A DNA stretch of 64,000 nt from Telmatospirillum sp. (GCA_031291415.1 JARLJB010000065.1:1-64000), one strand, 5' to 3'; shown: positions 17,015 to 26,448, counted from the first letter of the stretch. The notes: generated by a model from the letters alone, not told the origin. Translations and numbers: made by a program.

Positions 17015-17476
17015 CTAGACTGTCGAATTCGCCTCGGAAAGCGCCAGTTTCATGACTTCCCCGGGATCTTCAACGATCTCGAACGCCGTGCGGAGGTCTT
17101 CCGGAACGTGGCGGGGATGTCCGGTCTTCAGGTCGATGTAGACCCACATGGTCTCTGCCTGCGCGATGATCTGATGGTCGGCGGCCCGCCAGAAAAGATA
17201 TTTGCGGGGCGAACTGCGCGGACTGAAGCCGGCAATCCAGGTGAACAGGCTGATCGCATCACCGGCGAACGCCGGTCTCACATATTTGATGAAATGCGAT
17301 TGGACGACCCAGCTTTGCCCGAGGGCAAGGTAGCGCTCCATCGGCCAGCCCTGCGCGGAAGAATGCAATATGGCGACGTCTTGCATCCAGCTGAGATATT
17401 CGAGGTTGTTAACGTGTCCCAATTCATCGATGGCATCTTCGGGGACGTGGAAGTGATGCTTGTAAAGTCTTGGCAT
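17015..17476 (-). CDS. Hotdog-fold acyl-CoA thioesterase (YbgC/4HBT-like)
   Basis: The 153-residue single hotdog-domain protein has the DELGHVNNLEYLSWMQD signature (about 16-32), with the Asp/Glu-Gly-His-Val-Asn-Asn pattern of 4-hydroxybenzoyl-CoA thioesterase relatives. It probably hydrolyses an acyl-CoA, but the acyl chain cannot be told. The ATG at 17476 starts the conserved MPRLYKHHF; a longer reading to 17575 runs into the neighbouring lipoprotein gene. It lies 31 bases after that gene's stop on the same strand. Confidence 0.85.
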   Translation of the reverse strand: MPRLYKHHFHVPEDAIDELGHVNNLEYLSWMQDVAILHSSAQGWPMERYLALGQSWVVQSHFIKYVRPAFAGDAISLFTWIAGFSPRSSPRKYLFWRAADHQIIAQAETMWVYIDLKTGHPRHVPEDLRTAFEIVEDPGEVMKLALSEANSTV

Positions 17477-17507
17477 TTTGGACTGTCCGGAGCCGATCTC
17501 GGATCGG

Positions 17508-17792
17508 CTATTTGGCGCGGCGATAGCCTTTGCTCGCCATGCAGGAGGCAACCAGGGAATCGAAGCGCTTGGCATTCTGGGTCTGATCGACCAGCTTCAT
17601 CGGATTCCCGGTCCGTTCTTCTCCCGGGGTGACATAGGCGCTGGGGCCAAGCGACGCGTCGGCGTCGTGACGGCAGGCCGAGAGATCTTCGTCCCAGCGT
17701 TCCTTGGGCAGCAGGGGGTTGACCCAGCCGGTCCCGCCGGCACACCCGGCCAGAAACGGCAAGAGGACGATCGCCAACGTAAGACGGCGCAT
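17508..17792 (-). CDS. Small outer-membrane lipoprotein, unknown function
   Basis: The 94-residue protein has a lipoprotein signal: MRRLTLAIVLLPFLAGC, with lipobox LAGC and Cys at residue 17. The mature part holds three further cysteines (about 40, 84 and the lipid Cys) and the block WDEDLSACRHDAD. Such short lipoproteins are common in Rhodospirillales and have no assigned function. The start is the ATG at 17792; the frame is open further upstream to 18278 only as an antisense shadow of the hydratase gene. Confidence 0.75.
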   Translation of the reverse strand: MRRLTLAIVLLPFLAGCAGGTGWVNPLLPKERWDEDLSACRHDADASLGPSAYVTPGEERTGNPMKLVDQTQNAKRFDSLVASCMASKGYRRAK

Positions 17793-18020
17793 GATCTCAT
17801 AGACTCCATTGACATTGCTCGTGCGGCATTTCGCCACAGGCATGAACCCTGCGGCAACTGCATAATTCTCGGGAAACAGGGAGCGGGCGACAGCGTCCGA
17901 CATCTTTAAGGTGCGCACCTTGCCTGGGCGCAACCTCAACGCTATATTCCGATTTCGGCGGTGCAGCATGGCCGGCCGAACGACGTTCATCGCAGCGACC
18001 ATGACGACGAGGAGGGCACC

Positions 18021-18449
18021 GTGAGTGATATCAACGGTTATTTTTTCGAGGATCTGACGATAGGCCAGTCGGCCGAATTCAGCAAAACCATAACGGAAGC
18101 CGATGTGGTTCTGTTCGCCGGTGTGTCGGGAGACACCAATCCTGTCCATCTCGATGGAGACTATGCCAGCAAAACGATATTTAAGGGACGAATTGCCCAC
18201 GGCATGCTGTCGGCAAGTCTGATTTCCACGGTTTTCGGCACCAAGCTGCCTGGTCCGGGAAGTATCTATATCGGACAAAATCTGCGGTTCAAGGCGCCGG
18301 TGAAGATCGGCGATACGGCTGTCGCGCGGGTCGAGGTCACGGATTTGCTGCCGGAGAAGAAGCGCGCCACCTTCAAGACGACGGTCAGCGTCGGGACAGT
18401 GCTGGTGATCGACGGCGAGGCGACCTTGATGGTGCCGACGCGGGGCTGA
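18021..18449 (+). CDS. phaJ: MaoC-like (R)-specific enoyl-CoA hydratase
   Basis: The 142-residue hotdog hydratase hydrates trans-2-enoyl-CoA to (R)-3-hydroxyacyl-CoA, linking beta-oxidation to polyhydroxyalkanoate synthesis. The hydratase-2 motif FAGVSGDTNPVHLD supplies the catalytic Asp and His; IAHGMLSASLIS follows. The start is GTG at 18021, with GAGGAGG seven bases upstream; the ATG further up (17961) gives a non-conserved leader. The phaJ name is by similarity; other MaoC roles are possible. Confidence 0.85.
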   Translation: MSDINGYFFEDLTIGQSAEFSKTITEADVVLFAGVSGDTNPVHLDGDYASKTIFKGRIAHGMLSASLISTVFGTKLPGPGSIYIGQNLRFKAPVKIGDTAVARVEVTDLLPEKKRATFKTTVSVGTVLVIDGEATLMVPTRG

Positions 18450-18457
18450 GGAAGGGG

Positions 18458-18488
18458 CAGGGGCCGGCGTGTCGCGTCCGAGCCCCTG
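18458..18488. terminator. Convergent terminator between hydratase and SDR genes
   Basis: CAGGGGC (18458-18464) pairs with GCCCCTG (18482-18488) in the 48-base gap between two converging genes. The stem is short and there is no T-run, so this is only moderately supported. Confidence 0.4.
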
Positions 18489-18497
18489 AGTTTCTCC

Positions 18498-19346
18498 CTA
18501 CACACCGGAATAAGCCATGAAGCCGCCATCGATCGGCACGGTGATGCCGGTCACGAACCCGGACCGTTCCTCGTCGACCAACCAGAGAAGCACACCCAGC
18601 AGGTCTTCGGGCCTGCCGAACCGGCGCATCGGCGTGTGGGCGATAATTTTCTCGGATCGTTCGGTCAGGGTTCCGTCCTCCTCGGTCAGCAGGCGGCGGT
18701 TCTGTTCGGTCAGGAAAAAACCGGGGGCGATCGCGTTGACACGAATATTGACGTCGGCCAGATGGACGGCCATCCATTTCGTCAGATTGTCGATGGCGGC
18801 CTTGGCTGCGCTGTAGGCCGGCACTTTCGTCGCAGGTCGGGGAGCCGCCATCGACGACATATTGATGATCGTCGCCCCGGTCCGGTTCAGCATCCGGCGG
18901 CCGAAGATTTGCGACGGCAGCCAACTGCCCAGCAGATTGAGGTCGAGCACATAGCTGAATCCTTCGCGTGTGATGTCGAAGAAGGTCGTGAGCTCCGGGC
19001 GATCGAGATCGGCCATGGCCAAAGTCTCCGTCGAGGTGTTGCCCTTCGGATGCCCGCCACCGGCACCGTTGATCAGAATGTCGCAGGGACCGAGGGTCTG
19101 GGTGACAGCCTTCTCCGCGGCGACCAGACTATCCTGGTCAAGCACGTCACAGGCGAAGGCGCGGGCGGTTCCGCCGGCCTCGACGATCCTATTGACAACG
19201 ATTTGTCCTTTTTCCGCCGACCTGTTCAGAATAGCGATCTTGACGCCGTGGCGGGCCAGTTCAACGGCCATCGCACCGCATAGAACGCCGCTTCCGCCGG
19301 TGATGACAGCTGTGCGGCCCTGCAAGGCTGGTTGACATGCGAACAT
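18498..19346 (-). CDS. SDR oxidoreductase, fructuronate/mannonate type
   Basis: The 282-residue short-chain dehydrogenase has the cofactor motif [12 protein letters not shown] (about 17-28), [16 protein letters not shown], the serine of [10 protein letters not shown], the YSAAK active site and [12 protein letters not shown] at the C terminus. The NGAGG-HPK block is typical of SDR-type D-mannonate oxidoreductases (fructuronate reductases) found beside uronate genes. ATG at 19346 is used, with AGGAC upstream. It is the last gene of a three-gene unit behind an enolase-superfamily dehydratase and a GntR regulator, which supports a sugar-acid substrate. Confidence 0.8.
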   Translation of the reverse strand: MFACQPALQGRTAVITGGSGVLCGAMAVELARHGVKIAILNRSAEKGQIVVNRIVEAGGTARAFACDVLDQDSLVAAEKAVTQTLGPCDILINGAGGGHPKGNTSTETLAMADLDRPELTTFFDITREGFSYVLDLNLLGSWLPSQIFGRRMLNRTGATIINMSSMAAPRPATKVPAYSAAKAAIDNLTKWMAVHLADVNIRVNAIAPGFFLTEQNRRLLTEEDGTLTERSEKIIAHTPMRRFGRPEDLLGVLLWLVDEERSGFVTGITVPIDGGFMAYSGV

Positions 19347-19400
19347 TGTCAAAAGTCCTTTGTTTGACGCGAGGTGATTCGTCTATTCCTACGCACCGCT

Positions 19401-20099
19401 CTAAACGAACATGTCGCGATGGTTTTCGAAGATCCGTGGACGGAAAGCTTCGAGGATTTTCAGATGCGCCGTCAGTTTCTCGACGGTTCCCGCGACATCG
19501 TTCATTCGAATGGCGGCGAGGATTTCTTCATGATGGCCGATGGCCCGCTCCTCGTGATGCGCGTCCTGCAGCTCGAGGTAGCGGATCCGGTTGAGATGAG
19601 CCCGCATCTCGTTGACGATCGACAGAAGCGTCCGGTTCCCCGTCATTCTGATGATGGCCGTGTGATATTCCTCATCGAGTTGCGTGAACCACAAATAATC
19701 CTGGGCGGCGACGGAGGCCTTCTGTTTCTCGATGATTGCCGTGATCTCCGTATCGGCTTTGCGGTACAGGTCCTGGCTGTCGTCCCAAATCTTGGCGATC
19801 TGGGCGAATGCGCTGATTTCCAGGCTTTCCCGCACGAACTGGGTTTCGTTGATTTTGGCGATCGACAACAGGGAGACGCGGGCCCCCCGCTGCGGCAGCA
19901 CCTGGATCAAGCCATCGTTGGACAGTCTCTGGAACGCCTGCCGGACCGGCGTGCGGCTTACTTCGAATTCGGCGGCGACGACGTTCTCGAAGATCATTTC
20001 GCCGGGTTTGTAGGCCAGGGAAATGATCCGTTTGCGGAGCTCGTCATAGATGACGCCTTCCAGAGTCTTTCTCTCGGCGACGATGAGCTCCGCTTTCAT
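19401..20099 (-). CDS. GntR-family regulator, FCD domain
   Basis: The 232-residue regulator has an N-terminal winged helix (LEGVIYDELRKRIISLAYKP, then FEVSRTPVRQAFQRLSNDGLIQVLPQRGARV) and an all-helical FCD domain from about residue 80, with metal-ligand-like His in DEEYHTAII and IGHHEEIL. It lies between the dehydratase and SDR genes on the same strand and probably responds to their substrate. The perfect dyad at 21369-21390, before the operon, is its likely operator. Confidence 0.9.
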   Translation of the reverse strand: MKAELIVAERKTLEGVIYDELRKRIISLAYKPGEMIFENVVAAEFEVSRTPVRQAFQRLSNDGLIQVLPQRGARVSLLSIAKINETQFVRESLEISAFAQIAKIWDDSQDLYRKADTEITAIIEKQKASVAAQDYLWFTQLDEEYHTAIIRMTGNRTLLSIVNEMRAHLNRIRYLELQDAHHEERAIGHHEEILAAIRMNDVAGTVEKLTAHLKILEAFRPRIFENHRDMFV

Positions 20100-20163
20100 G
20101 ACCGGTTCCCGTGCTGCAAAACGATGATGTGCCGCCGGCCCGGCCGGCGGCCACCCTTCCTAT

Positions 20164-21300
20164 CTATTTGCTGCCGCCGGAGAAAGAGCTTTTGACCGTT
20201 TCTGAACTGAGCTCGTGGGATTTCACCGCGGCTTTGTCAAGAACGATCCCGTGGCCGGGGCGCTCCGAAGGAATGCCGACCCCGTTCGACACGATGATCG
20301 GTTCCTCAAGCAGGCCAAGCTCGCTGAGGCTTCCGCCGATCACGTTTTCCAGCATGAAGCCGTTGTGCACACCGCACAGCATGTGCAGCGACAGTTCCAT
20401 CATGAAGTGCGGCGCGACCTGTTTGCCATAGGTATCGGCGAGGTGGGCGATCTTGAGCCATTCGGTGATGCCGCCGACAAAGGCGACGTCGGCCTGCACG
20501 AAATCGACGGCGCCGGCCTTCAGATAATCGAGGAATTGCTGCTTGCTGTAGAGGCTTTCGCCCAGAGCAATCGGTGTGTGCAGCGTTCTTCTCAGAGCCT
20601 GATGACCCTCGATGTCATTGCAAAGGAGCGGTTCCTCGATCCAGCCCAGGTTCAGGCCATCCAGTCTCGACGCCTTGGCGACGGCCTCGCAGGCGCTCCA
20701 TTTCTGATTGAGGTCGACCAACACCCTGCCGCCCTTGCCGAGCCGTTCCTGAACCTTGCGGATGCGTTCGATGTCTTCCTCCAGGTCCTCCTTGCCGATC
20801 TTGATCTTCGCGGTGCGGTATCCCTGAGCGACATAGTCGTCGACGCGACGAACCAGGTCGGCAACCGTGTCGGTACTGCTGAGATTGATTTCGCTGATGT
20901 AGGCCGGTATCCGGTTCCTCGCGCCGCCGAGGAGTTTATAGAGCGGCTGCCGGTAATGCTTGCCGATAAGGTCCCAGACCGCAACGTCGATCGCGGCGAT
21001 CGCCAGCGAATTGACGCCAAGTCCAAGACGCCGGGACTGACGATGGATCTTGTGCCAGATCTGCTCGTAACCAAGCGGATCCATGCCGACGACGAGATTG
21101 ACCAGATAGTCGTCGATCAATGTCTTGATCGCCGTGCCGCCGATGTCGACCGTGTAGCTGATGCCGGTTCCGGACAAGCCGGTGTCGGTGGTGATCTCGA
21201 CGAAGATGAATTCCAGCCCCTGCACTTTATTGGTCGCATCTTCCCACGGAACGCTGGGGGGAAGGCGGCAGGCACTTGTGGTCACACTCTCGATTTTCAT
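20164..21300 (-). CDS. Enolase-superfamily sugar-acid dehydratase (mandelate racemase group)
   Basis: The 378-residue protein has the two-domain enolase-superfamily layout. Catalytic landmarks: KIKIG (the K-x-K on strand 2), VDLNQKW and IEEPL (Asp and Glu metal ligands), GES, then QADVAFVGG and APHFMMELS (the Asp-His pair). This is the mandelate-racemase pattern and suggests dehydration of an aldonate or aldarate. The exact acid cannot be deduced. The ATG at 21300 is chosen because AGGAA lies at good distance. First gene of the operon with GntR and SDR; a 9+4+9 operator is 69 bases upstream. Confidence 0.85.
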   Translation of the reverse strand: MKIESVTTSACRLPPSVPWEDATNKVQGLEFIFVEITTDTGLSGTGISYTVDIGGTAIKTLIDDYLVNLVVGMDPLGYEQIWHKIHRQSRRLGLGVNSLAIAAIDVAVWDLIGKHYRQPLYKLLGGARNRIPAYISEINLSSTDTVADLVRRVDDYVAQGYRTAKIKIGKEDLEEDIERIRKVQERLGKGGRVLVDLNQKWSACEAVAKASRLDGLNLGWIEEPLLCNDIEGHQALRRTLHTPIALGESLYSKQQFLDYLKAGAVDFVQADVAFVGGITEWLKIAHLADTYGKQVAPHFMMELSLHMLCGVHNGFMLENVIGGSLSELGLLEEPIIVSNGVGIPSERPGHGIVLDKAAVKSHELSSETVKSSFSGGSK

Positions 21301-21368
21301 CGGAAAGTCCATTCCTGTTGGATTTGGGTATGGCGCCCCGGATGGTGCGGTTGCAATCTTACACACTA

Positions 21369-21390
21369 GGTTACTTGGATACAAGTAACC
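21369..21390. promoter_or_regulatory. Perfect 9+4+9 operator-like dyad
   Basis: GGTTACTTG-GATA-CAAGTAACC is an exact inverted repeat 69 bases upstream of the dehydratase start and 118 upstream of ribF. Its size and TTG..CAA core fit a GntR-family operator, and a GntR gene is second in the operon it precedes. Confidence 0.65.
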
Positions 21391-21507
21391 ATGTACGGTC
21401 GGCCACGCGGGATCGGAGACCCTGATTTTACCGCGCCAAGGGTTGCTTCTCCGGGCGTAATCGAATACCCCTTACCGTTCTCAGCGGTTCGAGGACGATC
21501 AGGGCAT

Positions 21508-22458
21508 ATGCGCATCCTTCGTCATTATGTCGAATTCCCGGCGGAACTCCGTGGCGGCGCGGTGGCGCTTGGCAATTTTGACGGCGTGCATCTCGGGCAT
21601 CAGACGGTTATCGGCGCCGCCCAACGGTTGGCGAATGCTCATGGCGGCGCTTGCGGGGTGATGAGTTTCGAGCCGCATCCGCGTGAATTGTTCAGCCCGA
21701 GTTCGGTTAACTACCGGCTGACGCCGTTTCGTATCAAAGCCCGGCTGATCGGTTCGCTCGGGCTCGATTTCCTGCTGATGCAGCGGTTCGATCGCGAATT
21801 TGCCTCTCATACCGCTATCGAGTTCGTCGAGAAGGTTCTGGTGGCCGGCCTCGGCGTCCGCCATGTGGTGGTGGGTTACGACTACGTCTTTGGCAAAGGC
21901 CGCGGTGGCAATGTCGAACTGCTACGCGACCTGGCCGGAAAATCCGGATTCGATGTCACCTGCGTCGATCCGGTTGAGGCCGACGACGGCGCGCTTTATT
22001 CCTCGACACGAATCCGCGAAGCTTTGACGGCCGGGCGGCCGCGCGAGGCGGCTCGCCTGTTGGGGCGTTTCTGGGAGATCGAAGGCCGGGTCGAGCATGG
22101 CGACGAACGAGGGCGCACCATCGGCTTCCCGACGGCCAATGTCGAACTTGCGGAATATCTGCATCCGGCGACCGGCGTCTACGCTGTGATCGCCGGTATC
22201 GACCGCGGGGGCGACACCGAATGGCTGCCCGGAGTGGCCAATTTCGGAAAACGCCCGACTTTCGACAAGCAGGACGTGCTGCTCGAAGTACATCTGTTTG
22301 ATTTCACGGGCGACCTTTATGGTCGTCATCTTCGCGTCGGGTTGGTCGACTATCTCCGCCCGGAACGAAAGTTCAGCGGTCTTGACGAGCTCAAGACACA
22401 GATTGAAGAAGATTGCCGCGCCGCCCGCAAGGCGTTGGCGGCGGTCCAAGCCCGATAA
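21508..22458 (+). CDS. ribF: Bifunctional riboflavin kinase/FAD synthetase
   Basis: The 316-residue enzyme phosphorylates riboflavin to FMN and adenylates FMN to FAD. The N-terminal nucleotidyltransferase part has ALGNFDGVHLGHQ and SFEPHPRELF; the C-terminal kinase part has GRTIGFPTANVEL, GVYAV, VANFGKRPTF and EVHLFDF. The ATG at 21508 begins MRILRHY as in the family; a longer frame runs back to 21391 over the operator. Usual order in alphaproteobacteria, just ahead of ileS and lspA. No second riboswitch is seen here. Confidence 0.95.
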   Translation: MRILRHYVEFPAELRGGAVALGNFDGVHLGHQTVIGAAQRLANAHGGACGVMSFEPHPRELFSPSSVNYRLTPFRIKARLIGSLGLDFLLMQRFDREFASHTAIEFVEKVLVAGLGVRHVVVGYDYVFGKGRGGNVELLRDLAGKSGFDVTCVDPVEADDGALYSSTRIREALTAGRPREAARLLGRFWEIEGRVEHGDERGRTIGFPTANVELAEYLHPATGVYAVIAGIDRGGDTEWLPGVANFGKRPTFDKQDVLLEVHLFDFTGDLYGRHLRVGLVDYLRPERKFSGLDELKTQIEEDCRAARKALAAVQAR

Positions 22459-22469
22459 AGAGCCAGGCG

Positions 22470-25331
22470 ATGACAGTGGATTACAAAACGACCGTTTTCC
22501 TGCCGAAAACAGACTTTCCGATGAAGGCCGGTCTGCCCGGTCTCGAACCGCGCCTCCTGGCGAGGTGGCAGCAGATGAACCTGTTTGCCAAGCTGCGCGC
22601 CCAGGGGCAGACGCGGCGCAAGTTCGTTCTTCATGATGGTCCGCCCTATGCCAACGGCAATTTGCACATTGGCCACGCGCTCAACAAGATTCTGAAGGAC
22701 GTGATCAACCGCTGCCAGCAGATGCGCGGTTTCGATGCCAACTATATTCCCGGCTGGGACTGCCACGGCCTGCCGATCGAGTGGAAGATCGAAGAAAAAT
22801 ATCGCGAGGCCGGGCTCGACAAGGACGCCGTCGATCCAATCGAATTCCGTCAGGAGTGCCGCGAATTCGCCGCCGGCTGGATCGAGATCCAGAAAGAGGA
22901 ATTCAAGCGCCTGGGTGTGCTTGGCAACTGGGACAAGCCTTACACGACGATGGCCTTCCCGGCCGAGGCGCAAATTGTTCGCGAGCTGGGCAAGTTCGTC
23001 ATGAATGGCGGCCTCTACAAGGGGGCCAAGCCGGTCATGTGGTCGGTGATCGAAAAGACCGCCCTGGCCGAGGCCGAAGTGGAATACCACGACCATACGT
23101 CGATCACCATCTGGGTGCGCTTTCCGCTGGCCAAGGTATCGCGTCCGGAACTCGAAGGCGCGTCGGTGGTCATCTGGACGACGACCCCCTGGACCATGCC
23201 GGGCAACCGGGCCGTCGCCTATGGTCCCGACATGACCTATCGGATCTGCCGCGTCGACACCGTGGCCGAGGGCAGCCTGGCGGTGCCGGGCGAACGCCTG
23301 GTATTGAGTGAGAATTTGGCCGATCAGGTGATGGCTGACGCCAAGGTGACGGCCTTCACGGTGCTCTCGACGCTGCCGGGCACCGCCTTGGCCGGCTCTG
23401 TCGCCAGCCACCCGCTGAACACCCATCCCGACGCGGTGGGCGGATACGCCTTCCCGGTGCCCTTGCTGCCGGGCGATTTCGTCACCAACGATACCGGAAC
23501 CGGTTTTGTGCATATCGCGCCGGGCCATGGCGAAGACGACTGGCATCTCGGCGTGGCGCATGGCATCGCCGTGCCGGAGACCGTGATGGCCGACGGCACC
23601 TACCATCCGTCGGTGCCGCTGTTCGCCGGCCAACAGGTGCTGGCCGCCGGCAAGAAGGGGGAATATTACTCGCCGGTCGCCAAGCCGGTGATCGAGGCGA
23701 TGAAGGCGGTCGGCGCCTTGCTCCACCACGGCAAGATCCGCCACAGCTATCCCCACTCCTGGCGATCCAAGGCGCCGCTGATCTTCCGCAATACGTCGCA
23801 GTGGTTCATCAGCATGCAGACCAATGATCTCAGGGCCAAGGCCTTGAGCGCCATCGATGCGACCCGCTGGGTCCCGGCGCAAGGGCGCAACCGCATCTAT
23901 TCGATGGTCGAAAACCGCCCCGATTGGTGCGTCTCGCGCCAGCGCGCCTGGGGCGTGCCGATCACCGTTTTCGTCCACAAGAAGACCGGTGAGATCCTGC
24001 GCGACCAGGCGGTGATCGACCGCATCGCCGAGGCCGTCGAGGCCGAGGGGGCGGACGCCTGGTTTGCCTCGCCACCGGCCCGATTCCTCGGCAACGATTA
24101 TCAGCCGGAGGATTGGGAACAGGTCACCGACATTCTCGACGTCTGGTTCGATTCGGGATGCACCCATGCGTTCGTCCTGGAAAGCGGCGCCTGGGGGCTG
24201 CCCTGGCCGGCCTCGCTTTATCTCGAAGGATCGGACCAGCATCGCGGCTGGTTCCATTCGTCCTTGCTGGAAAGCTGCGGGACGCGGGGGCGGGCGCCCT
24301 ATGACGCGGTGCTGACGCATGGCTTCGTGCTCGATGAAGAGGGCCGCAAGATGTCCAAATCGCTGGGCAATGTGGTCTCGCCGCAAGAGGTGGTGGCGCA
24401 GTATGGCGCCGATATCCTGCGTCTTTGGGTGGTGAGTTCGGATTATGCCGAGGATCTGCGGATCGGTCCGGAAATCATCAAGACCCAGGTCGACATCTAT
24501 CGCCGGCTGCGAAACACGCTGCGGTATTTGCTGGGGGCCATCGACGGTTTCACTGATGCCGAGCGTGTCGAGGCGTCTGACATGCCGCCGTTGGAACGGT
24601 GGGTTTTGCATCGGCTGACGGAAATGGATGGCCTGGTCCGTCGTGCCTGCGACGACTACCAGTTTCACAGCCTGTTCGCGGAACTGCACAACTTCTGCGC
24701 CATCGATCTGTCGGCCTTCTATTTCGACGTCCGCAAGGATGCCCTCTACTGCGATCATCCCGCCGATTTGCGCCGCCGTGCCGCCCGTACCGTGATGGAT
24801 CACCTGTTCACCTGTCTGACCCGCTGGCTGGCGCCATTCCTCTGCTTCACGGCCGAGGAGGCTTATCTGGCCCGTCATCCGGGCACCGACGGCAGCATTC
24901 ACCTCGAGCCGTTCCCGGATCTTCCGCCGGAATGGAAAGACGAGGTGGTGGCCCGCCGCTGGGCCGCCGTGCGCGATGTTCGCCGCGTGGTCACCGGGGC
25001 GCTGGAAATCGAACGTGGCGCCAAACGGATCGGCTCCAGCCTGCAGGCGGCGCCGCTGGTCGTGCTCAGCCCTGACCATGTCGTCGATCTTGACGGGCTC
25101 GATCTGGCGGAACTTTCCATCACCTCGGCGATCAGCGTCGAGAGGGGGGACATTCCTGCGGGTGCCTTTACGCTGCCCGACGTGCCGGGGGTCGGAGTGG
25201 TCTTCCGGGTGGCCGACGGTGAAAAATGCCAGCGATGCTGGAAAGTGTTGCCCGATGTCCAGGGTCACGGGCATGACGGGCTGTGCGGCCGGTGTGCCGA
25301 CGCGGTCAAGCGTTTGGATACCGCTCCATGA
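22470..25331 (+). CDS. ileS: Isoleucyl-tRNA synthetase
   Basis: Class I synthetase of 953 residues that charges tRNA-Ile. HIGH is seen as LHIGHALNK (about residue 65), the editing domain lies between (TTTPWTMPGNRAV), and KMSKS as RKMSKSLGNVVSP (about 627). The C-terminal zinc ribbon is CQRCWKVLP ... CGRCAD (from about 920). Starts 11 bases after ribF and its stop overlaps lspA as ATGA, so ribF-ileS-lspA are likely co-transcribed. Confidence 0.98.
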   Translation: MTVDYKTTVFLPKTDFPMKAGLPGLEPRLLARWQQMNLFAKLRAQGQTRRKFVLHDGPPYANGNLHIGHALNKILKDVINRCQQMRGFDANYIPGWDCHGLPIEWKIEEKYREAGLDKDAVDPIEFRQECREFAAGWIEIQKEEFKRLGVLGNWDKPYTTMAFPAEAQIVRELGKFVMNGGLYKGAKPVMWSVIEKTALAEAEVEYHDHTSITIWVRFPLAKVSRPELEGASVVIWTTTPWTMPGNRAVAYGPDMTYRICRVDTVAEGSLAVPGERLVLSENLADQVMADAKVTAFTVLSTLPGTALAGSVASHPLNTHPDAVGGYAFPVPLLPGDFVTNDTGTGFVHIAPGHGEDDWHLGVAHGIAVPETVMADGTYHPSVPLFAGQQVLAAGKKGEYYSPVAKPVIEAMKAVGALLHHGKIRHSYPHSWRSKAPLIFRNTSQWFISMQTNDLRAKALSAIDATRWVPAQGRNRIYSMVENRPDWCVSRQRAWGVPITVFVHKKTGEILRDQAVIDRIAEAVEAEGADAWFASPPARFLGNDYQPEDWEQVTDILDVWFDSGCTHAFVLESGAWGLPWPASLYLEGSDQHRGWFHSSLLESCGTRGRAPYDAVLTHGFVLDEEGRKMSKSLGNVVSPQEVVAQYGADILRLWVVSSDYAEDLRIGPEIIKTQVDIYRRLRNTLRYLLGAIDGFTDAERVEASDMPPLERWVLHRLTEMDGLVRRACDDYQFHSLFAELHNFCAIDLSAFYFDVRKDALYCDHPADLRRRAARTVMDHLFTCLTRWLAPFLCFTAEEAYLARHPGTDGSIHLEPFPDLPPEWKDEVVARRWAAVRDVRRVVTGALEIERGAKRIGSSLQAAPLVVLSPDHVVDLDGLDLAELSITSAISVERGDIPAGAFTLPDVPGVGVVFRVADGEKCQRCWKVLPDVQGHGHDGLCGRCADAVKRLDTAP

Positions 25332-25873
25332 GTCTGACGGCGAATTTCTGGTCGGGGCGCAAGGGGCTGGTCTTCGGTCTGCTCGTCGCTGCGGTCGCCG
25401 CGGCCCTAGATCAGGGCAGCAAGGCGGGCATCCTTTCGGCTTTTCGGCCCGAAGGGGTGACCGAAACACCCTTTCTTGTCCCGACCAGGGTCGTGGTCTT
25501 GCCGATCCTCGACTTCGTGCTGACCTGGAATCGCGGCGTCAGCTTCGGTCTGGGAAACTCCAACGGCAGCTACAATGTCCTGCTGTTCACCGGTTTGGCC
25601 GTCGTCATCGGCTGCTTTTTGATCGGATGGATGGCCAAGACGTCCGATCGGCTGGTGCTGCTGTCCTTGGGGCTGGTGGTTGGCGGAGCATTTGGTAATG
25701 TGGTGGATCGTCTGCGTTTCGGCGCAGTGGTCGATTTTTTGTATGTCCATATCGGCGCCTTCGATTGGTGGCCGGTTTTTAACGTCGCCGACTCCACTGT
25801 TTGCATTGGAGCCGGACTCTTGGTGTTCGACTCCTTGTTTGCCAAACGGGATTCGAATATGAATAGGCAATGA
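25328..25873 (+). CDS. lspA: Lipoprotein signal peptidase
   Basis: The 181-residue inner-membrane aspartyl protease removes signal peptides from prolipoproteins. It has four membrane segments. The two catalytic aspartates are in GNVVDRLRFGAVVDF and FNVADSTVCIG, and the WNRGVSFG motif is present. The ATG overlaps the ileS stop. A predicted lipoprotein gene begins 18 bases after its end. Confidence 0.96.
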   Translation: MSLTANFWSGRKGLVFGLLVAAVAAALDQGSKAGILSAFRPEGVTETPFLVPTRVVVLPILDFVLTWNRGVSFGLGNSNGSYNVLLFTGLAVVIGCFLIGWMAKTSDRLVLLSLGLVVGGAFGNVVDRLRFGAVVDFLYVHIGAFDWWPVFNVADSTVCIGAGLLVFDSLFAKRDSNMNRQ

Positions 25874-25890
25874 TCTCAGGAAGCCCTCAC

Positions 25891-26448
25891 ATGACCATGG
25901 TTCGTCTTGCCGCAGGGGTGACGCTTCTCGCTGCCCTGTCGTTAACCGGTTGCAGCGAGGCCCGTCGGGCACTCGGCTACGACAAATCGCCTCCCGATGA
26001 ATTTGCCGTGATGGCCCGCGCGCCATTGGCTCAACCGCCGGATTTCTCTCTGCGTCCACCGATGCCTGGTGCGCCGCGGCCGCAAGAAGGAACGACGCGG
26101 GATCAGGCCAAGGGGTTGCTGGTCACCGGTGGCCGCGGCGCCTTGTCGGCGGGCGGGTCGTCGGGGCTTAGCGCCGGCGAGCAGGCCCTTCTCTCCAAGG
26201 CTGGTGCCGATCAGGTCGATCCCAACGTCCGCCGCAAGGTTGACGAGGAGACGACGGCGCTTGTCCAGGCCAGCGACAGCTTCACCAACCAGATTCTGTT
26301 CTGGAAGGACACGCCGCAGCCGGGCGAGCCTCTCGACGCCAGCCAGGAAGCCGCGCGCTTGAAGGCGAGCGCGGCGGCCGGCAAACCGCCGGCCGCGGGC
26401 AAGCCGCTGATCATCCGCCACGATCAGGGTTTGTTCGGCCTGTTCTAG
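25891..26448 (+). CDS. DUF3035/BamF-like lipoprotein
   Basis: The protein of about 185 residues has a lipoprotein signal with lipobox LTGC (TLLAALSLTGCSEARRALG). The mature N terminus (GYDKSPPDEFAVMARAPLAQPPDFSLRPP) is the DUF3035 signature; the family includes BamF, an accessory lipoprotein of the beta-barrel assembly machine in some alphaproteobacteria. The rest is Ala/Gly-rich. Start ATG at 25891 follows AGGAAG by seven bases; an earlier ATG at 25870 overlaps lspA. A strong terminator follows, ending the ribF-ileS-lspA group. Confidence 0.82.
   Translation: MTMVRLAAGVTLLAALSLTGCSEARRALGYDKSPPDEFAVMARAPLAQPPDFSLRPPMPGAPRPQEGTTRDQAKGLLVTGGRGALSAGGSSGLSAGEQALLSKAGADQVDPNVRRKVDEETTALVQASDSFTNQILFWKDTPQPGEPLDASQEAARLKASAAAGKPPAAGKPLIIRHDQGLFGLF

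Noticed and set aside
22350-25469. Very long minus-strand open frame (1039 codons) opposite ileS
   Set aside because: It is the antisense of a certain ileS gene. Its translation is His/Arg/Gln-rich with no domain, as expected from GC-rich third positions.
25870-25890. Upstream ATG for the BamF-like lipoprotein
   Set aside because: It overlaps lspA and puts seven non-conserved residues before the signal peptide; the ATG at 25891 has AGGAAG at good spacing.
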